Positions 11,063 to 19,623 of a DNA stretch of 64,000 bases are shown here, one piece after another; position 1 is the first letter of the stretch; every line of letters starts with the position of its first letter. Both the position numbers and the translations under genes were made by a program. This DNA comes from Effrenium voratum. Taxonomy: Eukaryota; Sar; Dinophyceae; Suessiales; Symbiodiniaceae. The stretch lies in assembly GCA_963377175.1 (NCBI GenBank), contig CAUJNA010002879.1, positions 12,501-76,500 of the forward strand, read 5' to 3'. The notes under the pieces were generated by a model, which saw only the letters and a program-made list of their open reading frames with translations, did not search any database and had not been told where the DNA came from.

Positions 11063-11155
11063 GGTGGTTGTTGGGAAACATTTTACATTTTTGCTGATTG
11101 TGGTTTGGTGGTTGACATCCAACCACTTAACTGCTAAAATTTGACAATTTTTGCT
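11063..11155 (+). repeat. Single family E arm
   Basis: GGTTGTTGGGAAACATTTTACATTTTTGCT, then GGTTTGGTGGTTGACATCCAACCACTTAACTGCTAAAA, matching the arms of the foldback at 7930-8462. It abuts the family-A element that starts at 11156. Confidence 0.55.
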
Positions 11156-11289
11156 CCCCCCCTACTCCAAATACCCGGCCTTTTTCTAGGGTATGTTTTG
11201 GAATACCAGTTTTTTCAAGGTAAATACCTCCTTTTCTACTAGAGGGTCGACATGATACCCTTAAAAAAGTGGGTATTTGGAGTAGGGGG
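11156..11289 (+). repeat. MITE-like element, family A (well preserved)
   Basis: CCCCCCTACTCCAAATACCC at the left and GGGTATTTGGAGTAGGGGG at the right form a clear inverted repeat around the GAGGGTCGACATGATACCC core. This is the best copy for defining family A. Confidence 0.8.
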
Positions 11290-13730
11290 TAGTTTTAGAC
11301 ACATGCAACGCCACCGTTCGACTGTTTTTGCCCCGAGGAACTCATCGAGGTGCCGGACTCATCTGCGATCGCACGGGGATTTGCGTGCCATAGGGCTTGG
11401 GATTCCTTTGTCCCGCACATATGGGTGTTGGCATAATATCCATTTTGGCGTCATGTACTTGCCCACATAAATTTAGAGTTGTCGCAAGCGCTAGGCGAGT
11501 GAACATTTTAATCTTCTCAAAGTTTGCTGGGGGTGGTTTTCCTTTAGACCAGGGTCCCTTTAAACATGTCACGTACAGATGCGTGTGGTCTCGAAGGCCA
11601 GCTGAAGGTCTCGAGGCACATGAGTTGACTCAGAAAATTTCTCGGTTCTTGGTTCCGTTTTTGGGCGTCTGGTTCTGTTTTGGCGCTTTTGGAAATGGTA
11701 GGGGTTTAGTGGAAGTCTACGGTTTAACCCACTAAAAGTTAAGCTTTCAGCAGGGACCTGAGGACAGCGCATTGTTGTCGCACAAAAAAGAACAAGGGGA
11801 CTCACCAGTTGCCCCTTGTTGTTTTATTTGGGGGGGGGAAAGATGTTTCGTTTGTTCGTGGCTCACATGTGAAGCATCCACTCCAGCAGATCGCAAGCGC
11901 TGGACTGGAACAAGATGCGGTGGGTAAGGCTGTCTGTTCCCATGGTCAAGGGACCCCCAAGTCATCCTTTACCCACACAAAGGGAGTTGTGCCATCTACT
12001 GCCCGATGCACCCCACCACAAATTTGTGTGTAACCCCCTGTAAACCCCAGTGTACACCCTTTTAGCTCGATTGTTCCCAAGCTCTCGGATGTTCAACCTA
12101 CTGAATGCTTAGGTTTGTAGCAGGGCTCCTTAAAAGATCTCCATTTTGCAACCATTTGAACCATGTGTTTCTTTTTCCACCAAAATAGATCTGGACACCA
12201 GCATGTACAAGTTGCAATGTTCAGTGTTTTTTTTTCATGTAAGGCTCCCTGTGTAGTTATGGTTATATATATATATATATATCCCAGGAATCACTTCCCT
12301 GCCGGTGGAATGCCCAAGTGCCAGGCTTCTGGACTGTCCCCAAAATGGCGAGCCATAGTTCTGAGTCAAGAGAATCTGCAGGACATGTGTTGCCCACATA
12401 CCCGGTATACTAAACTTCCCGGGAATCAGTTCCGCTTCTTGTTTTTAGCTTTTTGCAGGCAAAACAGATCTCCTTTTTTGCTGGGGTGCCATTTTTCCAG
12501 CCTAGGCAACCGGCACTTCCCATAGACGCCTAGTTTCTGGGAATACAAGGGCACAGGTCATGGAGCTGCTCCTAGCACTCCCTCAAACGCGCCGCCCTCA
12601 TGTTCAGGGGGGTCTTTTGCCACTTGTGAGGAAATTGCCGACCCCCTAAAAAAGGAATCCTTCACTACGAGGGGGTCGATCAATTGTCCACAAAAGGTGG
12701 CAAAAAGACCCTCCTGCTCATGTTTTCCATGTTTTGAGGCACACCTAAAGGCAGCTAGCCATAGACCAGTTTCCGCTTTGGATGTCTTTTGAAGATGTTT
12801 GGCCGCGGGATTTATTCAGTTCGGGGTCTCCAGCGATTCCAATTTAGAGACTGAACTCAACCGACCGTTTGAAGGGTTCTTTTATCGAAACCGCCAGCAT
12901 CATTGATACGCGCGAAGCGGGCAAAGTCCAAATGACTTGCGAAAGTCATTTTACGAGAGCAGATCAAATTATTACAACTTCTTGGTGGGTCAATGCCTTT
13001 GCGCATCGCTTCGTTTGCAGCCTGAGCAAGGTGCAGGAGCCAGGTTTTCCTCCTGGAGAGGCACGCGTTTTATGGGAACGCAAACCGTTTTGGGTGGGTG
13101 CTGCGCAGTTTGTAGCAGTTTATTGTTTGACCTAGGCATGGCGTTTTCAGGGTGACCTTTTTGGGGCTTGAAAGGAATTTAGCCAAAGGAACCATGTGTT
13201 GGGGCAAACCGAGTTAGTTGCTTGTGCGGGGAGACTTTGGTCCTCCTTTTGAGTCATGTGATTCATTGTGCAGAGCTGTTTTGCTGACGGACTAGCAAAG
13301 CAAAATGAATTAAGGATCGTGGTTCATTCCCCATTCTTTTCAATAACCAGCTGTTTTCGCTGGGGTTCGGACATTTTGCTGGAAAGAAGGATCCCTGGAA
13401 AGAATGGAAATGGAAGTGTAGAGGAATGCATTCCTCTAGGAGGAGCGTGGACATGGTGCATGCGTTTGTGTAGACCCAGAGAATCTCGGCCGTAGTGCTG
13501 AGCAAGCCGAGCAGGCGCCCAAATGGCTATGATCAAATCACTAATAGGCTGTGCCTTTTTGCGGGTACCCTTTTTGGGGTTGGGTTTCAATTTCAAGAGA
13601 GCGCAAAGGGAAGCCAACGTGTGTGGGGTGAAGTTTGTTAAGACACACCCAACTACCACAGTTTCAGGTGGAACAGGGGTTGCTTGACTATTGGACAGGC
13701 TTGGTTCAAAATCATCTGTAGTCCTGCAAG
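11290..13730. other. Intergenic, no gene recognised
   Basis: Short non-overlapping frames on both strands without family resemblance. Bases 11700-11770 hold a partial family-F segment (TTTAGTGG... CCCACTAAAAGTTAAGCTT). A (TA)n tract is at 12263-12282. A weak inverted pair GGGGGGTCTTTTGCCAC (about 12608) and GTGGCAAAAAGACCCTCC (about 12697) suggests another degenerate palindromic element. Confidence 0.4.
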
Positions 13731-13734
13731 ATGC

Positions 13735-13890
13735 TAAGCCACAATCAAAACCTGGGTAGATGAAGGTTAGTAAGGGGCGGTCCCAGCCAGAAATAGTTGC
13801 GGCCGCCTTCTTAATTCTTTACATGATTCTGGGTAGACCATTTTAATACTGGGTGTTGATTGTGACTATTTCGTGGTTTCCCTTGCATGG
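13735..13890 (+). repeat. Dispersed repeat (CCACAATCAAA...GGTTAGTAAGGGG)
   Basis: The segment beginning AGCCACAATCAAA, with ATGAAGGTTAGTAAGGGGC, ATCCCAGCCAGAAAT-like and TTGCGGCCG phrases, reappears at 52262-52395. A shorter relative is at 54020-54125. No reading frame is shared between copies, so this is a non-coding repeat family. Confidence 0.6.
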
Positions 13891-14096
13891 CGTCCCACTA
13901 CAGATTACGGAGGATTAGGGATCCCCGCCCATTTTGAAGCTGAGTTCAAGGCTTCGGGGGCGTGAAGCCTTCTCATTGTGGTTCTTAGGTGTCTGGGTTC
14001 AGAGTTCAGGCGGTTTACCTGGTGCTGGAATAAATCGAATCACGCTCCTTTGGATTGATTTGGGAAATCAAAGAGCCAAAGGACTACCTGGAGTCT

Positions 14097-14190
14097 CCCT
14101 AAGGACCCGAAATAAAAATGGTTGGTCATTACCCAAAAAAATGGTTGGTCATGGACCCATTTTTAGTTCGGATCAGAAGGAGACTCCAGG
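14097..14190. repeat. MITE, family C (CCTGGAGTCTCC ends, TA target site)
   Basis: The 94-bp element starts CCTGGAGTCTCC and ends GGAGACTCCAGG, a perfect 12-bp inverted repeat. It is flanked on both sides by TA (14095-14096 and 14191-14192). Inside are two copies of ATGGTTGGTCAT. TA duplication is the signature of Tc1/mariner-type (Stowaway-like) transposition. A second copy is at 38204-38293. Confidence 0.85.
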
Positions 14191-14654
14191 TAGACATTTC
14201 GAAGATTCACAGCTTCGGTCAACATGTCTGAATTTGTCGCTGGGACATGGTTGGAGTTTCCGCCCAACCCAAAGGCCAGGGGACATGGTCGAAATTTCAG
14301 TTCTGTCCTGCTGAGAAAACAAGTATGTTTTACCGCGGCTCACATGGCCACTCCATGTTTTTTGGTTTCCGAAGTACATGTCCCAGCACCCTTCCCCCCC
14401 CCCCCCGCTGCCGAACATGTAGTCGTCTGAGATCGCTAAGTGGTCATGCGACTGCTGCTTCTGCTTTCGGTACCAAGGGGATTGACCTGACAAAAAGGCA
14501 GTTGTTGGTCCAAACCAGGGTTCTACTTGTGGACTCCCCCCAAACAGAGAAAACAACCCAGTGGTCGATTTCCCTAAACGAACCAGCCGGGTTTAAGAAA
14601 AAAAATGCCTCGTCCGGAAGTAGAGCCCCGATCCAAACCGTGGGCTATGATTGG

Positions 14655-14757
14655 TCGACCCACTGAAAAAGGGATCGGTATGTACCCATGGAAACCCGAA
14701 GGGTTGTTTTCAGAAAATCCAACTAAGAAAAGGCCGGCTATTTGGAGGTTACGGGGG
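14655..14757 (+). repeat. Partial family A element
   Basis: GGGATCGGTATGTACCCATGG and the closing GGCTATTTGGAGGTTACGGGGG match the right half of family A; the left terminus is missing. Confidence 0.5.
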
Positions 14758-14775
14758 TTTGGGCCACGAGCAGCA

Positions 14776-14848
14776 CTAGGTCCCCCAGTGCCCTTCTCTT
14801 TCCCCTTTTTGGGGGGAGGGTTCTCTTACTAAAATAGACTACAGCAAA
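14776..14848 (+). repeat. Truncated family B element
   Basis: CTAGGTCCCCCAGTGCCC, then GGGAGGGTTCTCTTACTAAAATAGACTACAG. The right terminus is missing where diverged family-A sequence begins. Confidence 0.55.
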
Positions 14849-14879
14849 AAGTGGGGAGCAACTTGTTCGAACCTCTGAA

Positions 14880-15019
14880 GGTATTGATTTACCATGGGTT
14901 TACCCTGGCTTTTCAGAAAACACCCACTAAAAAACTCCTCTGAACCATGGAAACCCAGGCTTTTCAGGAAAAAACAAAAACTACTATAAAAATCCTGGGT
15001 ATTTGAGGAGGTTACGGGG
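14880..15019 (+). repeat. Diverged family A element
   Basis: GGTATTGATTTACCATGGG and the ending GGGTATTTGAGGAGGTTACGGGG are recognisable, with two copies of AACCCAGGCTTTTCAG-like sequence inside. Confidence 0.4.
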
Positions 15020-15229
15020 TGACATGACACGCCTCGGCTTCGGCAGAACTGGTGGGCCTTCTGGCGCTGGTCGGAGTCTTCGCCTCCGGCTGCAAGTCCT
15101 CAGTTGGCCCGCCTGGTGGCGCGGGGCCCGGCAGACGGACTGCGTGTCGCTGAGCTGTAAATGAGGCAATGAACCTGGGGATTCGCGAATACAGAGGGAA
15201 ACCAGTGGGATTGAATTTTTAACTTACTT

Positions 15230-15329
15230 CCATTTGCTGAAATGACTGGTTTTGGTTCTTTTCCTTTTTTCCCAGGTTGGTTTAAAAGGAATTTATCAGT
15301 ACTGATTATTTTTGGTCTGAACCAAATGG
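15230..15329 (+). repeat. MITE-like element, family D
   Basis: CCATTTGCTGAAATG at the left, GGTTGGTTTAAAAGGAATTTATCAGTACTG as core, and CTGAACCAAATGG at the right. It lies 38 bp upstream of the retrotransposon's 5' LTR. Confidence 0.65.
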
Positions 15330-15362
15330 AAGACTTGAGTCACTTTCTGGATGTTTGGACCA

Positions 15363-15367
15363 TTTTA
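15363..15367 (+). other. Target-site duplication TTTTA (5' copy)
   Basis: TTTTA directly precedes the 5' LTR and is repeated at 37208-37212 directly after the 3' LTR. Five bp is the usual duplication made by copia integrases. Confidence 0.8.
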
Positions 15368-15623
15368 AGTCAATTATCACGATGACATTTATGGCCCAGA
15401 GGTACATGAGGTAGGTTCCCATGTAGTCAGTTGCATGTTGTACATTCAAGTCATTGCCAAAGCATGATTCAATCACTGCTTTGGCTCAAGTGCTGAAAAC
15501 AGCGCGTTGCACCGCGCTAGCCCCAAGGTTAAGGGAGAGGTCGCAGTCACGGAGGGGTTCGTTCCTTTTAAGGTCCCGGGCTCCCCCGTTGTTGACAAAA
15601 CTGTGTTTCCCTCTCCTTTGAGT
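15368..15623 (+). repeat. 5' long terminal repeat
   Basis: 256 bp, beginning AGTCAATTATC and ending CTCCTTTGAGT. It differs from the 3' LTR (36952-37207) at two bases, C/G near 15457 and C/T near 15591. The ends form the imperfect inverted pair AGTCAA/TTGAGT rather than the usual TG...CA. It contains TTTGGCTCAAG at 15480-15490, matching the last 11 nt of the dinoflagellate spliced leader. Confidence 0.95.
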
Positions 15624-15676
15624 GGTTATCAGCCGTAACGCTTTTCGGGTAAACGAACCCTTTCGTGACTGCGACC
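15539..15676 (+). promoter_or_regulatory. Long stem enclosing the primer-binding site
   Basis: 15539-15563 (GGTCGCAGTCACGGAGGGGT continuing to TCGTT) is complementary to 15652-15676. All 25 positions pair in RNA if two G-U wobbles are allowed. The 88-nt loop holds the LTR end and the primer-binding site. The structure would form only in RNA spanning the LTR/leader junction, that is the genomic transcript. A role in priming, packaging or dimerisation is inference. Confidence 0.7.
15623..15634 (+). other. Primer-binding site candidate
   Basis: TGGTTATCAGCC begins at the last base of the 5' LTR. It resembles the copia PBS TGGTATCAGAGC, complementary to the 3' end of initiator tRNA-Met, with one extra T. 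A different tRNA ending ...GATAACCA is also possible. Confidence 0.6.
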
Positions 15677-15688
15677 TGTTGGTCGCAC

Positions 15689-17731
15689 ATGGAAGTCGGC
15701 CCTCACCGCGGCACACGCGGTGGGAAAGGGCCGCGTGCCCGATTGTACAACACTCTGCAACAGATCGTCGTCGACGAGTACAAGCGGCAGAACAGACGAT
15801 TCCGGTGGATCAGGTTTGCGGACGCCTCGAAGCAACAGGTCGAGGCGCTCTTCTCCTGGCGTGAGTCACTGGATAGTTGGCACCTGTGGAATTTTGACCA
15901 AGAAGCCTTCGACGTGATCCAGGCCGCGGACAACGCTTATCAGCAGCGTCTCGCATTGGTTGAAACCACAGGAGTGGTATTGCCGCAGGGTGCGCCATCT
16001 CAGGATCAAGCCGCAGCCTCAGGCGCGGCGGGAGCATCAAGCAGTGCAGCGGACTGGCTTCGTCCTCCGACGCCTCCATCAGCTTCCTCCTGGTTGCAAG
16101 ATTCGCGCACTCCTTTGCCTCGCATTCGGCCATCTGCAGAGGAAAGACAAGCCGCAAAGTCAACTCTTCGCGGGGTATACGCTAAAGCTGCGGAAACGCG
16201 GCGGGAGAGCAGCAGGGAGCGATCAACACAAAGATCGAGGTCCCCATCGCCACGAAGGTCGAGGTCTCCGTCAACGTCGCCGAGACGAGGACCAACTGCT
16301 GCTGCCCCTGTGGAACAAAGGGCTCATAGTGTTGAACCCGCGCTTGCGCGGGAGGGAAGGCCATCCAGAACCTCCCTAGCCACTCGGCCCATCGTTTTGG
16401 CTCCACAGAATAGCATCTACCCTGTGACGAGGTTTGACGAACACGGCACCTGGGTATTGGTGCGGGAGGCATCACAACCACGTGAAGCGGCTCCTCATCG
16501 GCGAGCGCAACGGACGTCTGGGCAGCTTCGCCAAGCCGATCCTTACCTCCTCGCTGACGAGACGTGGAGGGACCCGCCAAGGAGGTCCTCCACGAGCTCA
16601 CGCTCACGGTCTCCTGACCGCCGCCCGGCGCCTGCGGAAACCTTCCGCCTCGACGCCTACAGCTCGGACGAGGACCCACCGCAAGACGCGGAGTCCATCA
16701 GGACGGGCAGGTCAGCACACGTGCCTCGGCGCGTTTACGAGGCGCCGACTCACTCCGAGCCCATCGCGCTTCACAGCCGAAGAATCGGGGCAGTTCAACC
16801 GCCGCCCCCAAAGGCCGCTCCCAAGGTCATCTTCGGCAGCAAGCCACCGGTGCCCAAGGAGGTCCCCAAGGCAGTTTCTCCAGCTCCTGCAAAGGCAGAC
16901 ATCCCGAGGAAGTCACCGCCAAGGGCCAGATCTCCGGTTCGGACTCAGAGTGCATTCGGTTACAAGGCACCTCCGCGAGGCTTGAACAAGGCCGAACCCA
17001 GAAGCAAATCGAGCTCAAACCCGCCACAATTCGGGTACATCGTCAAGCCGCCACCTCCGCAGGTCGCTCAAGCAGCTGCTGCTAGCGCTGCAACTCCCGA
17101 AGCTGGCACGCGATTCCGCTCGCCACCAAGGAGGGCACCGCCTGCGCCCCCGCCGCCACCACCTCCGCCTGGAAGGCCGGTGCCGCCCAAGGAGCTTGTT
17201 GTTGCTCTTGACTGGCACGGAGTTCTTGACGTTGGGCAGCAGGGACCCCACCTCAACCCGGAAGTGATCCGACATCTCGTTCAGTTTGCAGCGGACTACG
17301 CACCTATAAATTTTATAGTGCTATCCTTCGTGGGCAGGGCTGCAAGCGAGTATCGCCGCCGCGAATTTCAGGTCGCCCTGGAGCACGCGCGGACAACATC
17401 TGGACTCACTTTTTCTGCGATAAAAATCGTTCACGAACGGTTGGGAAGGGGAGGCAAAGCAGACGCCCTGCAAGGGCTGGGCGTACACGCCCTTATTGAC
17501 GATACAGCATCGATTGTCCGTGAAGCTCAAAAGACAGGCATCGCGGCGTTCCGCAATTATCCGCACTTCGGTCCGGGAGGTTTTGGCAACGCACTTGAGA
17601 ACCTCGGTGAGTTCATTGAATCCCGGAACAGACAATTTATTCCGGCGGCGAGGGGCTTGCATCCATCGCAATACCTCGAGGAACTCCACCGATCTGCATC
17701 TCAGCTACCCGCCAGCCGGGTACTTCGGTAG
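15689..17731 (+). CDS. Retrotransposon ORF1: RS/proline-rich protein with C-terminal HAD-like domain
   Basis: The first ATG of the frame, at 15689, gives 680 aa; the frame is also open upstream, but only through GTG codons. The N-terminus (about 1-90) is basic and helical. Residues about 165-215 are rich in RS dipeptides (SRSPSPRRSRSPS), as in splicing-factor RS domains, and proline-rich linkers follow. From about residue 500 comes a compact domain with all four haloacid-dehalogenase motifs: I, LDWHGVLD with nucleophile D508; II, VLSF (S546); III, K590 in GGKADAL; IV, IDDT (D604/D605). The usual acid at D+2 of motif I is His, so phosphatase activity is uncertain. It lies between the LTR and gag, where copia elements normally have no gene. 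Motif assignment is by eye; fold and function are inference. Confidence 0.8.
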   Translation: MEVGPHRGTRGGKGPRARLYNTLQQIVVDEYKRQNRRFRWIRFADASKQQVEALFSWRESLDSWHLWNFDQEAFDVIQAADNAYQQRLALVETTGVVLPQGAPSQDQAAASGAAGASSSAADWLRPPTPPSASSWLQDSRTPLPRIRPSAEERQAAKSTLRGVYAKAAETRRESSRERSTQRSRSPSPRRSRSPSTSPRRGPTAAAPVEQRAHSVEPALAREGRPSRTSLATRPIVLAPQNSIYPVTRFDEHGTWVLVREASQPREAAPHRRAQRTSGQLRQADPYLLADETWRDPPRRSSTSSRSRSPDRRPAPAETFRLDAYSSDEDPPQDAESIRTGRSAHVPRRVYEAPTHSEPIALHSRRIGAVQPPPPKAAPKVIFGSKPPVPKEVPKAVSPAPAKADIPRKSPPRARSPVRTQSAFGYKAPPRGLNKAEPRSKSSSNPPQFGYIVKPPPPQVAQAAAASAATPEAGTRFRSPPRRAPPAPPPPPPPPGRPVPPKELVVALDWHGVLDVGQQGPHLNPEVIRHLVQFAADYAPINFIVLSFVGRAASEYRRREFQVALEHARTTSGLTFSAIKIVHERLGRGGKADALQGLGVHALIDDTASIVREAQKTGIAAFRNYPHFGPGGFGNALENLGEFIESRNRQFIPAARGLHPSQYLEELHRSASQLPASRVLR

Positions 17732-18102
17732 CTATTGCTGCAAGCCGTTAAAACCGTCGCTTTGCGCGGTACAGCTTTTGCAATTACAAGCTTTCGATTT
17801 GCAGACAAATTCTCAATACAGCTTGGCAACATCTCTCGATAAAGCACCATAGTGCGGCAGTGCGGATCAATCAATCTACAAGTACAATTACAAATACAGA
17901 ATTCATCAGGTGCAAAGCAGCAGGGCGCATTTTCTTGAGTGGCTCACTTGAGCGTTTCGCAACGTATTTTCTTGAGTGGCTCACTTGAGCGTGTCGCAAT
18001 CAGCTGCCAATCCAGGGATATCTCCTCGTAGCACCTTTTGACACGCTGCTCAAAGCGCGTGGAGCTAGCTTCGTGTGAGTGCAAAAGTTGCATTGCTGTG
18101 TC
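17732..18102 (+). other. ORF1/gag spacer with a direct repeat
   Basis: 371 bp with no gene. 17929-17962 and 17966-17999 are 34-nt copies differing at one base, each containing CTTGAGTGGCTCACTTGAGC. The repeat ends 103 bp before the gag ATG. It might serve expression of the downstream ORF (trans-splice acceptor, internal promoter or ribosome entry), but nothing in the sequence proves this. Confidence 0.6.
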
Positions 18103-19623
18103 ATGGCTTCAACGGGTTTGTCACCGCCATCAGAACCCCGTTCAAGGTCAACCCCAAATAGGGATTCTGAACCGGATGACCCTGACCTAGCCATGGTTCC
18201 TGCAGTTATGTCCACAGTTCGCACATCCACACCTCAAAGAGCAGCCCAAACACGACCATCATCACCCCCGAGTGGTCCGATCGTGTCAGAACCGACATCA
18301 TCCGAAGCTTCCCCAGTCATTCAGTTTCCTTCACAGGGATCGCAGTTACCTGACCCGATGACTAACGTACCCGCTGCGGCATTTATAGCTGGAGCTGCGG
18401 TGCAGCAAGCTCATCGAGCATCCGACCTCGCTGCTCAGGCAGCCAATCACGCCTTGCACCAACAGCAGGCCGCCGATCAGGCGAGACAAGAGGCCGGATG
18501 GATCAGGGAAAGGGCTGTAAGAGAAGTTTCAGACGTTAGGGTTCAGGCCGCTCAGCTAGCTTCGCAAGCACAGCAGGCTGTTCAAACAGCACAACAAAGT
18601 GAGGCTCAGGCTAGGCAACTCATTGAGCAGACACGACAGGAAGCCTTAGGCCATGTCGAGAACGCACGACAGGTTGTTAATGCCACTCAACAGGACGCTC
18701 AGCAAGAGGTTCAACGCATTGTTCAAGAGGCTCAACAGGCAATCCTACAAAGGGAGCAAACCATTGCCAGTCAAGAGCATACCATTCGTGGATTGTCCCA
18801 GGAAAATTCTGTGATGCATCAACGACTTGGTGATCTCGAACGTGTTGTTGCGCAGCTCACCCAACAAGCTCGTGCGACCCCTGTTCCGATGCAAGAGTCC
18901 CCGCCAAAAGCCGCATCAATAGCCGAAACAGCTACGGAAACAAGCGCGGCTAAAGCCTCAAGTCAAGGCACAGTTCCCCCAGGAACCCATCAGCCGGTTG
19001 GAGCACCTCAGGTTTCAGGTTCACAAGATGCCTCCGGTGTTGCCGCATCGTCGCAAGGGAATGCTTTTACAAGTACTATCCCCGACCCTCCGTGTGGTTC
19101 TGTTCAAAGTTCAGGACTTGGTCACGATGCCCCAGCTGATTCAAGGGACCCTGGTGGGGGTGCAACAAGTCAACATCTCGTAGGCCATTCGGCAGTGCTA
19201 GGAGCAGCGTCCTCTGTTGGAGACGCAGCCCCCGGCGCGTCGAGGACTAGCGGGTTGGGTAGAGACGGTCCAAGGGATCAAGCCGATGTGAGAGTGCAAG
19301 TGACGGCTTTAGCGGAAATGGTTCAGCAGCTTTCCCAATTGGTTGCTAATCAAGTGGCTCCGCCACCTCCGCCTCCGGCCGCACCACCTCCAGTGCCTCC
19401 CATTCCCCTTTTGGGGCGCCGCCTCCGCCGAAAGCTGGCAATGGCACTCATGTTCCACCAGTACCAATCACAATGTTGGGAGGGTTATACTCGTCATCCC
19501 CACAAGCGCCATCGGCAGCAAGCTCCGACACATCATCAGACTCTGATGGAGATGATGATACCCCACAATGTCGAGTTTGCGGCGGCAGCCATGAAGACAC
19601 GGATTGCCCATACCTCACCATGA
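18103..19623 (+). CDS. Polyprotein N-terminus: coiled-coil Gag segment (frame breaks at about 19410)
   Basis: ATG at 18103 with G at -3 and +4. The first 90 residues are Ser/Pro-rich. Residues about 95-256 are an Ala/Gln-rich continuous helix with heptad character, a likely coiled coil for Gag self-assembly. A Ser/Gly/Pro-rich linker and a proline run follow. Around 19405-19416 (CCCCTTTTGGGG) the sensible proline-rich reading moves to the -1 frame and continues as the next entry. What this frame encodes from there to its stop at 19623 looks non-native. No family match beyond gag-like position and composition. Confidence 0.75.
   Translation: MASTGLSPPSEPRSRSTPNRDSEPDDPDLAMVPAVMSTVRTSTPQRAAQTRPSSPPSGPIVSEPTSSEASPVIQFPSQGSQLPDPMTNVPAAAFIAGAAVQQAHRASDLAAQAANHALHQQQAADQARQEAGWIRERAVREVSDVRVQAAQLASQAQQAVQTAQQSEAQARQLIEQTRQEALGHVENARQVVNATQQDAQQEVQRIVQEAQQAILQREQTIASQEHTIRGLSQENSVMHQRLGDLERVVAQLTQQARATPVPMQESPPKAASIAETATETSAAKASSQGTVPPGTHQPVGAPQVSGSQDASGVAASSQGNAFTSTIPDPPCGSVQSSGLGHDAPADSRDPGGGATSQHLVGHSAVLGAASSVGDAAPGASRTSGLGRDGPRDQADVRVQVTALAEMVQQLSQLVANQVAPPPPPPAAPPPVPPIPLLGRRLRRKLAMALMFHQYQSQCWEGYTRHPHKRHRQQAPTHHQTLMEMMIPHNVEFAAAAMKTRIAHTSP

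Noticed and set aside
15665..15688. GTG start for ORF1, eight codons before the ATG
   Set aside because: A eukaryotic element should start at ATG (15689), and this stretch overlaps the pairing arm of the PBS stem.
18079..18102. GTG start for gag
   Set aside because: ATG at 18103 has a good initiation context; no reason to prefer GTG.
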